Source: Antarctobacter heliothermus (GTDB taxonomy: Bacteria; Pseudomonadota; Alphaproteobacteria; Rhodobacterales; Rhodobacteraceae). From it: a stretch of 64,000 bases of DNA. Positions 1 through 8,744 of this stretch are shown here, one piece after another. A program made the position numbers and the translations under genes. The stretch's first letter is position 1. Every line of letters starts with the position of its first letter. Under the pieces are notes generated by a model. The model searched no databases. It was not told the origin of the DNA and worked only from the letters and a program-made list of their open reading frames with translations. The stretch spans positions 248,001-312,000 of the forward strand of contig NZ_CP022541.1 in the NCBI RefSeq assembly GCF_002237555.1. The letters run 5' to 3'.

Positions 1-61
1 CCGTCCGGGTCCCGTCGGGGATCGGGGCGTGATGCGCATGGTGGTGGGCATGGTCGGACAT
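1..61 (-). CDS. N-terminus of a probable heavy-metal P-type ATPase (partial)
   Basis: Only the first 20 codons are inside the window. The ATG lies at 61-59 with a good ribosome binding site (AAAGGAA) just upstream. The peptide is His-rich: after Met-Ser-Asp-His-Ala it runs HHHAHHAP and then a DGTRT segment. This resembles the His-rich lead-in of copper-transporting P1B ATPases that continue into a CPMHP metal-binding motif; that continuation is outside the window, so the identity is inference. A canonical CueR operator sits directly upstream at 91-116, which supports a copper exporter. If correct, it could be the working pump of the region, because the other copA here (22279-24642) is broken. 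Confidence 0.5.
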   Translation of the reverse strand, partial: MSDHAHHHAHHAPIPDGTRT

Positions 62-84
62 ATTCGGATTCCTTTCCCGGATCA

Positions 85-116
85 GTCATGACTCCTCCAG
101 CAACTGGAAGGTCAAG
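85..116 (-). promoter_or_regulatory. CueR-type operator/promoter
   Basis: On the minus strand TTGACC (115-110) is followed by a 19-bp spacer with the dyad TTCCAGTTGCTGGA and then a CATGAC -10-like hexamer. A long 19-bp spacer with this dyad is the hallmark of promoters activated by MerR-family copper sensors. It drives the partial ATPase gene starting at 61 and overlaps the stop codon of the permease gene (112). Confidence 0.75.
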
Positions 117-1425
117 CGCTGTGTTGGTGCTGCGCTTCAGGCGGGTGCCGTCGCAGAAAGACGTGCTCGAAGCCAAAGACGATGACCATTCCGACAACTG
201 CGATCACCACGATCCACGGGTCGGCCTGCCATTTCATCCCGGCAAAGGCGGCCAACACAACGGCGTCCAATCCGATGGCGGTCAGCAAGACCCAGCCTCG
301 CGCGCCCACCTGCGTCCGCAGATTGCGGAACACCCCCCAGTGGATCAGCATGTCCATCAGCAAATAAAAGAACGCCCCCAGAGACGCGATGCGCCCGAGG
401 TCGAAGAAGATGGTCAGCAGCGCGGCAATCACAACCGTGTAGACCAGAGTGTGGTCGCGGATGACGCCAGGCATGCCGAAATGGCTGTGCGGGATCATCC
501 GCATCTCGGTCAGCATGGCCAGCATGCGCGACACGGCAAAGACGCTGGCGATCAGGCCAGAGGCCGTCGCCACAAGCGCCAAACCAACGGTCAGGTAGAA
601 CCCCGTCTGCCCAAGGGCCGGTTCCGCCGCCTCGGCCAGCGCATAGTCCTGCGCAGCAACGATCCGGTCCAGCGGCAGACTGCTGCCGACGGCAAAAGCG
701 ACCAAAAGGTAGACCAGCGTGCAGACGGCGATGGAAACGATGATGGCACGGCCAACGTTGCGGTGCGGGTCTGTGATCTCGGCTCCGCTGTTGGTGATGG
801 TCGTGAACCCCTTGAAGGCGAGGATCGCCAGCGCCATCGACGCGAAAAAGCCGGTGACCCCGGTGTCTTGCTGTCCCCCGGTCGCCTCGAAGCTGACCCC
901 GCCCGCCCAAAGCGCGGCAATGCCGAAAACGGTGATGCCCCCGACCTTCAGCGCTGCCATCAGCACTGACAGCCAGCCGACGGACCGGTTGCCCGCGACA
1001 TTGACCAGCCAGGCAAAGACGATGACGCTCACGCCGATGGCGGGCACAAGCCATGTGTCCCGCGGCATGTTGAGCCCGCGCAGCAGGTAAGTGGCAAAGG
1101 TCCGCGCTACGAGGCTTTCGTTGATGACCATCGACAGCGCCATCAGCAGGGCGGCCCCAGCGGCGACGGTCGTAGGACCATAGGCCTTTTGCAGGATCAT
1201 CCCGATCCCGCCCGCAGAGGGGTAGGCGTTCGACATCTTGACATAGGTGTAGGCGCTGAAGGCGGTGACGACGGCCCCGGCGATGAATGCAAAGGGAAAG
1301 AACGGCCCCGCCAAAGCCGCGATCTGACCGGTCAGTGCGAGGATCCCGGCGCCGATCATCACGCCGGTGCCCATGGCGATGGCATCTAGCAGGGTCAGGC
1401 TGTTCTTGCGAAAATCCGAACTCAT
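112..1425 (-). CDS. APC-superfamily amino-acid-type permease
   Basis: A protein of 437 residues starting MSSDFRKNSLTLLDAIAMGT. It has about 12 hydrophobic segments and the N-terminal glycine-rich stretch (GVMIGAGILAL, about residues 19-29) typical of APC transporters, plus the SGAEITDPHRNVGRAI segment following TM6. The C-terminus is His-rich (HQHSA). The start is chosen because ATGA overlaps the stop of the upstream TVP38-like gene (1422), which indicates translational coupling. The substrate cannot be told. It is the last gene of a cluster also holding TVP38, rhodanese and DUF302 genes, so a role in envelope or metal stress is possible but only inferred from context. Confidence 0.82.
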   Translation of the reverse strand: MSSDFRKNSLTLLDAIAMGTGVMIGAGILALTGQIAALAGPFFPFAFIAGAVVTAFSAYTYVKMSNAYPSAGGIGMILQKAYGPTTVAAGAALLMALSMVINESLVARTFATYLLRGLNMPRDTWLVPAIGVSVIVFAWLVNVAGNRSVGWLSVLMAALKVGGITVFGIAALWAGGVSFEATGGQQDTGVTGFFASMALAILAFKGFTTITNSGAEITDPHRNVGRAIIVSIAVCTLVYLLVAFAVGSSLPLDRIVAAQDYALAEAAEPALGQTGFYLTVGLALVATASGLIASVFAVSRMLAMLTEMRMIPHSHFGMPGVIRDHTLVYTVVIAALLTIFFDLGRIASLGAFFYLLMDMLIHWGVFRNLRTQVGARGWVLLTAIGLDAVVLAAFAGMKWQADPWIVVIAVVGMVIVFGFEHVFLRRHPPEAQHQHSA

Positions 1426-2114
1426 TCCATGTTCCTCTTGTCGACTGGCCGAGCGCGTAAGGCCAGCACCATCAGCGGCACTGCCGTGACCAGCCCGAGG
1501 CCGAGGGCCAGCCATTCCGCCGACCCGAAATCGCCCTGCATGGCGATGCTGCCCACATGCGCCAGAACGAAGCTGGCAGGCAGGATGCCAGCCATCGTCG
1601 CCAGCGCAAAGCGCCAGGCGTGCAGGCGGCTCAGCCCGGCGGCATAGCTCATCGCGTCGAACGACACAAAAGGCAGGAGCCGGCTGACGAAAACCGTCAG
1701 CGTCAGCGCGTTCTGAGAGCCGAACAGCCCGCGATCTGCGTTGCGACCCAGTAGACGTTCGACCGTGCCACGCCCGAGGGTCCGCGCGAGGACAAAGGCG
1801 ATGACCGCTCCAATCTCGGACCCGATAGCGACATAGGCCGCCCCGGCATAGTGCCCATAAGCCGCGCCCGCAGCCAGCGCGATGGGGGCGCTGGGGATCG
1901 GGCTCGCGACAACGGCGGCAGTCATCAGCCCGACAACGGCAACAGGCCCCCACGGGCCAGCGGCATCGACCCAGGTTTCGATCTGCGCCCGCTCGATTGT
2001 CGGAATTTGGCCACCCAGAAGCCAGTACAGGGCCAGCGCGCCCAGCAGCGCCGCCGCGATCCACGCCCAGGGGCGGAGCGCCGCCTTGGGTTGATCCGCG
2101 CTCCGCACAGGCAT
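1422..2114 (-). CDS. TVP38/TMEM64 (SNARE-associated/DedA-like) membrane protein
   Basis: About 230 residues with five or six membrane spans. The core family signature is visible: a Pro/Ala segment (ASPIPSAPIALAAGAAYG), then a second half with FVSRLLPFVSFDAMSYAAGL. Family members are inner-membrane proteins, some acting as lipid scramblases or transporters; the function of this copy is unknown. The ATG at 2114 begins one base after the rhodanese stop (2116-2118); an in-frame ATG at 2144 is possible but would overlap that gene. The 3' end overlaps the permease start by four bases. Confidence 0.85.
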   Translation of the reverse strand: MPVRSADQPKAALRPWAWIAAALLGALALYWLLGGQIPTIERAQIETWVDAAGPWGPVAVVGLMTAAVVASPIPSAPIALAAGAAYGHYAGAAYVAIGSEIGAVIAFVLARTLGRGTVERLLGRNADRGLFGSQNALTLTVFVSRLLPFVSFDAMSYAAGLSRLHAWRFALATMAGILPASFVLAHVGSIAMQGDFGSAEWLALGLGLVTAVPLMVLALRARPVDKRNME

Positions 2115-2115
2115 G

Positions 2116-2589
2116 TCAGACCAGCGCCTCTGGCAAGGATGCAAGCGCCGCGTCCAGCGGCACGACCGGCAACCCGGCAGCGATCCAGCCCGGCCCCTCC
2201 CCGGAGCCGAGCATCCCTTCGGAGATGTCGAAATAGCCGGAGTAGCCCGCGCGCATCAACGCACCCAGCACCGACAGTGACCGCCCGCCCGTGGCGCAGA
2301 TCAGCCCGACGGTGCGCTCTTCCGCCAAGGCGCGGGCCGCAAAGAGGCGCTCGGCAAAGCGGGCTTCGTGCATGCTGATCGGCCAGACCCCGGCGCCGAT
2401 CCCGGTTTCCTGCCATTCCTCGCGAGAGCGGATATCGATCACCCGCGCGGCATCATTCAGCAGCGCGTCATAGGCCTGATCGGCGGACCATACGCCCGTG
2501 CCCTGCGCGCGGGCGGGCAGTGTCAACAGCCCCCCGCCCGAGGCCGCCAGCCCGGTCAGCAAGAACCGTCGTGAGCAATCAGGCCGCAT
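2116..2589 (-). CDS. Exported rhodanese-domain protein (Tat signal)
   Basis: 157 residues. The N-terminus has a twin-arginine type leader (SRRFLLTG followed by a hydrophobic stretch and ARA cleavage site near residue 28), so the protein is probably exported folded to the periplasm. A single rhodanese domain follows (VIDIRSREEW near 50; active loop CATGGRS with Cys98). Rhodaneses transfer sulfane sulfur or bind metals through this Cys. The start overlaps the end of the upstream DUF302 gene by 11 bases. Its place among copper and redox genes suggests a periplasmic thiol role; that is inference. Confidence 0.85.
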   Translation of the reverse strand: MRPDCSRRFLLTGLAASGGGLLTLPARAQGTGVWSADQAYDALLNDAARVIDIRSREEWQETGIGAGVWPISMHEARFAERLFAARALAEERTVGLICATGGRSLSVLGALMRAGYSGYFDISEGMLGSGEGPGWIAAGLPVVPLDAALASLPEALV

Positions 2590-2965
2590 TGACGGCCCTC
2601 ACCAGCATATCGCGCACCTGACCAGCGGTGGCGTGCAATTGGTCGTTGTCGATCGCCGCCATCGAAGCGACGGGATCGATGGCGCTGACCTCGGTGCCGC
2701 CCTCGACCTCGCGCAGGATGACGTTGCAGGGCAGCATCGCGCCGACGCGTGGTTCCAGCCCGAGGGCCTCATAGGCCATCTTGGGATTGCAGGCGCCAAG
2801 GATGCGGTAGCCGTCCATCTCGACGTCGATCTTCGTCTTCATCGTCGCTTTGACGTCGATTTCGGTCAGCACGCCGAACCCGGCCTCGGACAGGGCGGCG
2901 CACACCCGCATGTCAGCGTCGTCCATCGACACTCCGCTCAGCAGGCGGTCATCGGTATAACTCAT
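2579..2965 (-). CDS. DUF302 family protein
   Basis: 128 residues starting MSYTDDRLLSGVSMDDADMR, with the DUF302 layout: FGVLTEIDVKATMKTKI, then LGACNPKMAYEAL and LPCNVILREVEGG. The Cys-Asn-Pro segment and the second Cys in LPCNV are usual family positions. There is no signal peptide, so it is probably cytoplasmic. Members often accompany metal or sulfur genes, but the biochemical role is unknown. A strong AGGAGA ribosome binding site lies 7 bases before the ATG at 2965. It is the first gene of the minus-strand cluster running to 112. Confidence 0.85.
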   Translation of the reverse strand: MSYTDDRLLSGVSMDDADMRVCAALSEAGFGVLTEIDVKATMKTKIDVEMDGYRILGACNPKMAYEALGLEPRVGAMLPCNVILREVEGGTEVSAIDPVASMAAIDNDQLHATAGQVRDMLVRAVNAA

Positions 2966-3025
2966 GGCAAGTCTCCTTTCAGTGCGGCATGGCCCGGTAG
3001 CGGGGGCCATGCCGGTGTAACTGGC

Positions 3026-3556
3026 TTATTCCTGCGTTGGATCCATCATGCCTGACTTGGGGCCAATCCGCCCAGCAATACCCTGCATTTCGGGGCCGGT
3101 GATCTTGCCGTCGCCGTCGGCATCAAGATGCTGGAACCGGTCAACCATCGTCTCGCGCATCATTTGTGCGTGCCAGTCGGCGAATTCTTTTAGGCTCAGG
3201 CTGCCATCCCCGTCGCCGTCATGGGACTTCAACCCTTGCTGCATCATGTCGCGCATGTCCCCCACGCCACCGCCTGATGCACCCATCATGGGGAGCATCA
3301 TCTGCATCATGTCGCGGTCCATCATGCCCATAGAAAAGGACCCCATGCCCTTCATCGGCAAATCGCCGCCCGCGTGCATCTGCATCATCATCTGCATCAT
3401 GTTCTTGTGCATGTCCCCATTCATTTGGGGGCTGGCCTTGTCTTTGCCCGTCGGGCCGGCGCCGTTTCCGGTGTGGTGGTCTGCGTCCGCGAGCGCGGGC
3501 GCTGCAGTCAGTGCCAGAACGGCAAGAACAGAGGCGGCTTTTTTCAGTCGGGGCAT
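3026..3556 (-). CDS. Periplasmic Met-rich EF-hand protein
   Basis: 176 residues starting MPRLKKAASVLAVLALTAAP with a Sec signal peptide (cleavage near ALADA). The middle third is very Met-rich (repeats of MMQM, MGMM, MMLPMM), plausible soft-metal ligands for Cu(I) or Ag(I). The last third has two EF-hand loops, DGDGDGSLSLKEF and DADGDGKITGPE, which would bind calcium. The AAGGAGC ribosome binding site fixes the ATG at 3556. It is divergent from the response regulator gene, with an inverted candidate operator half-site at 3631-3640. A copper-buffering role is inference from composition and neighbourhood. Confidence 0.8.
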   Translation of the reverse strand: MPRLKKAASVLAVLALTAAPALADADHHTGNGAGPTGKDKASPQMNGDMHKNMMQMMMQMHAGGDLPMKGMGSFSMGMMDRDMMQMMLPMMGASGGGVGDMRDMMQQGLKSHDGDGDGSLSLKEFADWHAQMMRETMVDRFQHLDADGDGKITGPEMQGIAGRIGPKSGMMDPTQE

Positions 3557-3630
3557 CTTGTGCTCCTTGCAATTGGTTATGGCGTTTCCGACCCTAGTCA
3601 AACGCCGTTTGGGGGCGACATGCAGCCCCG

Positions 3631-3683
3631 GATTTGTAACGATCTGTCGCAAAGTCGGGGCGTGATACAAACCGCTACAAATC
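3631..3683. promoter_or_regulatory. Candidate response-regulator operator (10-bp direct repeat)
   Basis: Two tandem decamers, GATACAAACC (3664-3673) and GCTACAAATC (3674-3683), face the response regulator gene at 3726. An inverted related half (GTTACAAATC on the minus strand, 3640-3631) faces the EF-hand gene. A 10-bp direct-repeat period is typical for OmpR-family regulators. Very similar pairs occur at 16299-16318 and 31011-31030. Confidence 0.55.
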
Positions 3684-3725
3684 GACCGGTAAAGTTCTCG
3701 CGCCCGGTCCGTTAGAAGGGGGCGC

Positions 3726-4448
3726 ATGAGACAGCAATCGCATATCCTCGTGGTCGACGATCACGCCCAGATCCGCGAAAGCGTCACGCGGTTCCTGCAA
3801 AAGAACGGCCTTCGCGCCACGGCGGCCAAGGATGCGGCCGAAATGGATGCGTGCCTTGCGGTCGGCCAGTTCGACCTGATGGTGCTGGATGTCATGATGC
3901 CGGGCGAGGACGGTCTGTCCGTCTGTCGCCGCCTGTCGCCGCAGGGCAACCTACCGATCATCCTGCTGACCGCACTAGGCGAGGAAACCGACCGGATCGT
4001 CGGGCTGGAACTGGGGGCGGACGACTATCTGGCCAAGCCGTTCAACCCCCGCGAATTGCTTGCGCGGATCAAGTCGGTCCTGCGACGGACCTCTCGCGAT
4101 GCCCCCATGGCCGGGCGACTGGCGGGTCAGACGGTGCGCTTTGCCCACTTGCTGCTGGACACCGACAGGCAGGTGCTGCGCGAAGACGCAGGCGCGGAAA
4201 CGCCGCTGACCAGTGCCGAATTCAAGCTGCTGTCGGTCTTTCTGGAACGTCCGCGCATGGTGTTGAGCCGCGATCAGTTGCTGGACTTGACGGCGGGCCG
4301 TATGGCCGGACCGCTGGATCGCACCATCGACAACCAGATCAGCCGCCTGCGCCGCAAGATCGAACCCGACGTGCTGCGCCCCCGCATCATCAAGACGGTG
4401 CGCAATGGCGGTTACAGCCTTGCCTGCGACGTTGAGGCCGGGGCATGA
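3726..4448 (+). CDS. OmpR/PhoB-family response regulator
   Basis: 240 residues. Receiver domain 1-120 with acidic pair D11/D12, phosphoacceptor D55 (LMVLDVMMPGEDG) and K104 (YLAKPFN). A winged-helix trans_reg_C domain follows (about 130-235, ending KTVRNGGYSLA). It pairs with the histidine kinase gene that overlaps it by four bases (ATGA). Copper or redox stress is the likely input, judged from neighbouring copper and cytochrome genes. It probably binds the 10-bp-period repeats upstream of its own gene and at two other loci, which would make it autoregulated; binding is inferred, not seen. Confidence 0.92.
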   Translation: MRQQSHILVVDDHAQIRESVTRFLQKNGLRATAAKDAAEMDACLAVGQFDLMVLDVMMPGEDGLSVCRRLSPQGNLPIILLTALGEETDRIVGLELGADDYLAKPFNPRELLARIKSVLRRTSRDAPMAGRLAGQTVRFAHLLLDTDRQVLREDAGAETPLTSAEFKLLSVFLERPRMVLSRDQLLDLTAGRMAGPLDRTIDNQISRLRRKIEPDVLRPRIIKTVRNGGYSLACDVEAGA

Positions 4449-5854
4449 GCTTGCGAGCGGCGATGACCCTGCGCTGGCAGTTGGTCCTGCTGATCGTGGC
4501 GGCGCTGACCGTGGCGCAGATCATCAGCTTGCTGCTGTTCGCAGACGAGCGCAGCCTCGCGATCCGCGCAGCGCTTGGCTTTGAAGCGGCGGGCCGCGCC
4601 GCCAATGTGGCGCGTCTGATCGAAGAGGCGCCGCCCGATCTGCACGCCTCGATCTTGCGTGCGGCCAGTTCGCCCCTCGTGCGGTTCGACCTGTCTGAGA
4701 AAGCCTTGGTCCAGCACAGCGACCATTTCCATGGCGGGCTGGTCGAAAGCCGCATCCGCGCCCTGCTGGATGACAGCTATAGTCGCGACATCCGTGTCGA
4801 GCTGCACCAGATCGAGGGGCAACTGATGCCTCTCGCCAATCTGTCGCGCGAGATGACAGAGATGCACATGGCGATGATGCGGGGCGAGCTCACGGCCATC
4901 GAGATGAACCTGTCCATCGCCATTTCCGGGGGGCGCTGGCTGAACGTTGGGACGCGGTTCGAACGCCCGCCGATCCAATGGCCGCTGGAATCCATGCTGG
5001 CCTTTGCCCTGTCAGCCTCTGTGCTGCTGATCGTAGTAGTCTGGTTCGTCATGGCGCGGCTGACCGGACCGCTGCGGCGGCTGGCGCGGGCTGCGGACCG
5101 GCTGGGGCGGGGCGAGGACGTGCCCGAACTGCCAGTCGCCGGCCCGACGGAAGTCCGCGACCTGACGGTGTCCTTCAACCGGATGCAGGAACGCCTGACA
5201 CGCTTCGTCAATGACCGGACACGGATGCTGGCGGCGCTGGGGCATGACCTGCGCTCGCCCCTGACGGCTATGCGGGTGCGCGCCGAAATGGTCGATGACG
5301 ACGAAACGCGCGACAGCATCATCACCTCGGTCAAGGAAATGCAGGGCATGGTCGAGGCGACGCTGACATTCGCGCGTGGATTGACCGGGTCGGAGCCGCC
5401 CGAACGCGTCAACCTACGCGACTACCTGGGCGGGCTGTGCCAGACCTTGCCCGCTGAGGTCGCCCTGCAGGGACCCGACGACACAGAACTGCACCTGCGT
5501 CCCAATGCCATGCGTCGCGCGCTACGCAACCTGATCGAGAACGCCCTGCGTTACGGCCAAGCGGCGCGGATCAACTGGCAAAAGACAGGCGGAGAGGTCG
5601 TGCTGACCCTCGACGACGACGGGCCTGGTATCCCCGAAGACCAGTTGGACAAGGTCTTTGACCCGTTCGTGCGGCTGGAAGAGTCGCGCTCTCTGAAAAC
5701 TGGTGGGCACGGGTTGGGGCTGTCGATCGCCCGGACAATCATCCAGTCGCATGGCGGCGATGTCACGCTTTCGAATCGACCCGAAGGTGGGCTGCGGGCG
5801 CGAGTGCGGCTGCCGAGCGGACTTGCGGCAAACACCGAAAGGGAAACGCCATGA
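4445..5854 (+). CDS. Membrane sensor histidine kinase
   Basis: 469 residues. TM1 about 10-30, a periplasmic sensor region about 30-180 with HFHG and MHMAMM stretches that could hold metal, TM2 about 180-205, then HAMP. The HisKA motif is ALGHDLRSPLTAMR with H267; the ATPase domain shows N (LIENALRYG), G1 (DDDGPGIP) and G2 (GGHGLGLSIA) boxes. It should phosphorylate the response regulator encoded just upstream. The sensor region is too short and divergent to assign a ligand. The 3' end overlaps the next gene (5851) by four bases, so the three genes are one operon. Confidence 0.92.
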   Translation: MSLRAAMTLRWQLVLLIVAALTVAQIISLLLFADERSLAIRAALGFEAAGRAANVARLIEEAPPDLHASILRAASSPLVRFDLSEKALVQHSDHFHGGLVESRIRALLDDSYSRDIRVELHQIEGQLMPLANLSREMTEMHMAMMRGELTAIEMNLSIAISGGRWLNVGTRFERPPIQWPLESMLAFALSASVLLIVVVWFVMARLTGPLRRLARAADRLGRGEDVPELPVAGPTEVRDLTVSFNRMQERLTRFVNDRTRMLAALGHDLRSPLTAMRVRAEMVDDDETRDSIITSVKEMQGMVEATLTFARGLTGSEPPERVNLRDYLGGLCQTLPAEVALQGPDDTELHLRPNAMRRALRNLIENALRYGQAARINWQKTGGEVVLTLDDDGPGIPEDQLDKVFDPFVRLEESRSLKTGGHGLGLSIARTIIQSHGGDVTLSNRPEGGLRARVRLPSGLAANTERETP

Positions 5855-6159
5855 GACAGATCCTGATTGCACTGGGCGTGGCGATGGCCGCAGCCGGACA
5901 TGCGGTGGCCGATGCCGGTGACGGCATGATGAATGGCACCGACATGGGGGGCTACGGATTTGGCTTTGGCGGGTTCGGTATGCTGCTGTTCTGGGGGCTG
6001 GTGATTGCGGCTGTGGCTCTGGCCGTGATGCGGTTGTCGGGCCGCGGCGACACCGGGACAGCCGTGCCGGATGCGCTCGAGGAACTGCGCCTACGCTATG
6101 CGCGTGGCGAGATCGACAAAGAAGAATTCCAGCAACGCAAGGCTGCGCTGGACAAATAA
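5851..6159 (+). CDS. Small SHOCT-domain membrane protein
   Basis: 102 residues: Sec signal (MRQILIALGVAMAAAGHAVA), a Gly/Met-rich stretch (GMMNGTDMGGYGFGFGGFG), one membrane segment (about 43-62), and a C-terminal SHOCT helix pair (EELRLRYARGEIDKEEFQQR). SHOCT motifs are short oligomerisation modules often found in such membrane proteins next to metal-resistance genes. It is translationally coupled to the kinase gene and lies 27 bases before ccmF. Function unknown. Confidence 0.82.
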   Translation: MRQILIALGVAMAAAGHAVADAGDGMMNGTDMGGYGFGFGGFGMLLFWGLVIAAVALAVMRLSGRGDTGTAVPDALEELRLRYARGEIDKEEFQQRKAALDK

Positions 6160-6186
6160 CCGCGACACCCCCGAGGAGGGCCGAGC

Positions 6187-8181
6187 ATGATCCCGGAAAT
6201 CGGACATTTTTCACTGGCATTGGCGCTGGCCCTTGCCATCGTTCAGGGCGTGCTGCCATTGCTGGGCGCATCGCGGGGCAACCTGGTGTGGATGCAATCC
6301 GCGCAGTCCTCGGCTATGGGACAGGTGGTTTTTGTCGGGCTAGCCTTTGCAGCGTTGATGCGCTCCTTCGTGGTTAGCGACTTTACTGTGCTGAACGTAG
6401 TTGAGAATTCGCATTCCCTGAAACCGATATTGTTCAAGATCGCCGGAACATGGGGCAGCCACGAAGGCTCGCTGCTGCTGTGGGTGCTGATCCTTACGGT
6501 CTTTGGCGCAAGCGTGGCGCTGTTTGGATCGAACATCCCCGCCGAGACGAAGGCGCGCGTCTTGTCGATTCAGGCCTGGATCAGCGTGGGTTTTTTGAGC
6601 TTCCTGCTGTTCACCTCGAACCCGTTCGAGCGGGTCTTTCCGCCACCCGCCAATGGCAGCGACCTGAACCCGCTGTTGCAGGATGTCGGTCTCGCCATGC
6701 ATCCGCCGCTGCTGTATTTCGGCTATGTCGGCTTTTCCATTGTGTTCTCCTTTGCGGTGGCAGCCCTGCTTGAAGGGCGTGTCGACGCCGCGTGGGCGCG
6801 CTGGGTGCGGCCTTGGACGCTGGCCGCGTGGATCAGCCTGACGGCCGGGATCGCACTGGGATCGTGGTGGGCCTATTACGAGCTGGGCTGGGGCGGCTGG
6901 TGGTTCTGGGACCCGGTTGAGAATGTTAGCTTCATGCCGTGGCTGATGGGCACGGCGCTGCTGCATTCCGCCATCGTCACGGAAAAGCGCGACGCCTTCA
7001 AAAGCTGGACGATCCTGCTGGCGATCCTGACTTTTTCGCTGTCGCTTCTGGGCACGTTCATCGTGCGGTCGGGTCTGCTGACCTCGGTCCATGCCTTTGC
7101 CGTCGATCCGGAACGCGGGCTGTACATCCTTGGGCTGCTGGGCCTGTCCATCGGCGGGTCGCTGGCGCTGTATGCGTGGCGTGCCCCAGAGATGGAGGGC
7201 GGCGGCCTATTCAGGCCTGTCAGCCGCGAGGCGGGTCTGCTGCTCAACAACCTGATCCTCGCGGCGGCGACCGGGACGGTGCTGTTTGGAACGCTCTATC
7301 CGTTGCTGCTCGAGGCGCTGACCGGCGACAAGATCTCGGTAGGTCCACCGTTCTTCAACGCGGCCTTCGTGCCGATGATGTTGGTGCTCGTGCTGTTCAT
7401 GGGGGTCGGGCCATTCTTGTCATGGAAGCGCGCGGACATCGCCGGAGTGCTGCAACGGGTGCGTTTCATTGCGCTGCTCTGCGTGGCTGCGGCCTTGGTG
7501 CTGTGGTATGTGCAGACCGGTGCACCTGTTCTGGCCTATGTGGCAGTTGCGGCAGCGCTATGGTTGCTGCTGGCGACGCTTCGGGAGTGGGCGCTGCGGA
7601 TCAAGTTGTTCGTCGCCCCGCTGACCGAGTCGGCTCGTCGCGCGCGCGCAGTGCCACGGGCCGCGCATGGCATGACGCTGGCCCATGCCGGGCTTGCGGT
7701 GATCATACTGGGAATGGTCGGGTCAAGCGCCTGGAAGAGCGAAGAAATCGCCTTTGTCCGGCCGGGGGACCGCGTCGAGATCGCCGGGTTCGAGGTGTTG
7801 TTCGAGGGTGTCGAACAGCGGCGCGGGCCGAATTACTTTGCCGATCAGGGTCGGCTGAAAGTCTGGCGCAATGGCAGCTACGTGACGACGCTGTTACCCG
7901 AACGGCGCAGCTATCCTGTGGCCCGGTCGACGACCACGGAATCCGCGATCCGGTCAACCCTCGCAGGCGATCTATACGCCTCGATCACCGAACCGGCCTC
8001 GGACGCGGCAGCCGAGGGCGGCGCGTGGACTTTGCGCATTCTTTATGAACCGTTGGTAAATTTTCTGTGGATCGGTGCGGGCATGCTGGTGCTGGGCGGT
8101 GCACTGTCGCTTTCGGACCGCCGCCTGCGCGTGGGAGCGCCGCGCCGGGCGCGGCGTCCGCATCCCCAGCCTGTCGAGTAG
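6187..8181 (+). CDS. ccmF: Cytochrome c maturation protein CcmF (heme lyase core)
   Basis: 664 residues, about 15 membrane spans. The WWD heme-binding signature (WGGWWFWDPVENVSFMPWL, about residues 235-253) and the histidines around it mark CcmF, which with CcmH ligates heme to apocytochrome CxxCH motifs in the periplasm. A GGGCCGAGC stretch precedes the ATG. The gene starts a ccmF-ccmG-ccmH-ccmI string with four-base overlaps from ccmG onward. CcmA-E are not in the window, so this may be a second, specialised ligation set that serves the c-type cytochromes at 17-21 kb (inference). Confidence 0.95.
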   Translation: MIPEIGHFSLALALALAIVQGVLPLLGASRGNLVWMQSAQSSAMGQVVFVGLAFAALMRSFVVSDFTVLNVVENSHSLKPILFKIAGTWGSHEGSLLLWVLILTVFGASVALFGSNIPAETKARVLSIQAWISVGFLSFLLFTSNPFERVFPPPANGSDLNPLLQDVGLAMHPPLLYFGYVGFSIVFSFAVAALLEGRVDAAWARWVRPWTLAAWISLTAGIALGSWWAYYELGWGGWWFWDPVENVSFMPWLMGTALLHSAIVTEKRDAFKSWTILLAILTFSLSLLGTFIVRSGLLTSVHAFAVDPERGLYILGLLGLSIGGSLALYAWRAPEMEGGGLFRPVSREAGLLLNNLILAAATGTVLFGTLYPLLLEALTGDKISVGPPFFNAAFVPMMLVLVLFMGVGPFLSWKRADIAGVLQRVRFIALLCVAAALVLWYVQTGAPVLAYVAVAAALWLLLATLREWALRIKLFVAPLTESARRARAVPRAAHGMTLAHAGLAVIILGMVGSSAWKSEEIAFVRPGDRVEIAGFEVLFEGVEQRRGPNYFADQGRLKVWRNGSYVTTLLPERRSYPVARSTTTESAIRSTLAGDLYASITEPASDAAAEGGAWTLRILYEPLVNFLWIGAGMLVLGGALSLSDRRLRVGAPRRARRPHPQPVE

Positions 8182-8189
8182 GAAAGACC

Positions 8190-8744
8190 ATGAAACGCTT
8201 GATTGCCGGGCTGCCGCTGGTGTTAGCCGCCATACTTGGGGCCTTTTTCCTTTGGGGGCTGGACCCGGAACGTGATCCCAACGACATCCCGTCGGTTCTG
8301 ATCACGCACCCGGTGCCGGACTTTACGCTTGACCCGGTGCCGGGGCTCGACGTGCCGGGCCTTGCCACGGCGGACCTGTCGGGCAATCCCGGTCCCGTCG
8401 TGGTCAATGTCTTTGCCTCGTGGTGCGTGCCGTGCAAGGCCGAACACGCAGTTTTGTCGCGGTTCGTCGAACGGGACGGAGTGCGCCTGCTGGGCATCAA
8501 TTACAAGGACAAACCCGAGGACGCCGTGCGCTGGCTGGCCGAGTTGGGCAACCCCTACAGCGCCATCGGCTCTGACCTTGATGGGCGGGCGGGTATCGAA
8601 TGGGGCATTTCCGGCGTTCCGGAAACCTTCATCGTCGGCGGCGACGGCACGGTGCTGTATCGCTATGTCGGGCCGATCGTGGGCGAGGACGCAGTGGCGA
8701 AATTCACGCTTGCCCTGCAGCAAGCACAAGGCGACCTGTCATGA
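8190..8744 (+). CDS. ccmG: Thiol:disulfide interchange protein CcmG/DsbE
   Basis: 184 residues with one N-terminal membrane anchor (about 5-23) and a periplasmic thioredoxin fold. The active site is WCVPC (C79, C82) and the cis-proline loop is GVPETFIV. CcmG reduces apocytochrome cysteines before heme attachment. The ATG at 8190 is chosen because GGAAAG precedes it and the membrane anchor begins there; a longer frame upstream lies inside ccmF. The stop overlaps the ccmH start. Confidence 0.94.
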   Translation: MKRLIAGLPLVLAAILGAFFLWGLDPERDPNDIPSVLITHPVPDFTLDPVPGLDVPGLATADLSGNPGPVVVNVFASWCVPCKAEHAVLSRFVERDGVRLLGINYKDKPEDAVRWLAELGNPYSAIGSDLDGRAGIEWGISGVPETFIVGGDGTVLYRYVGPIVGEDAVAKFTLALQQAQGDLS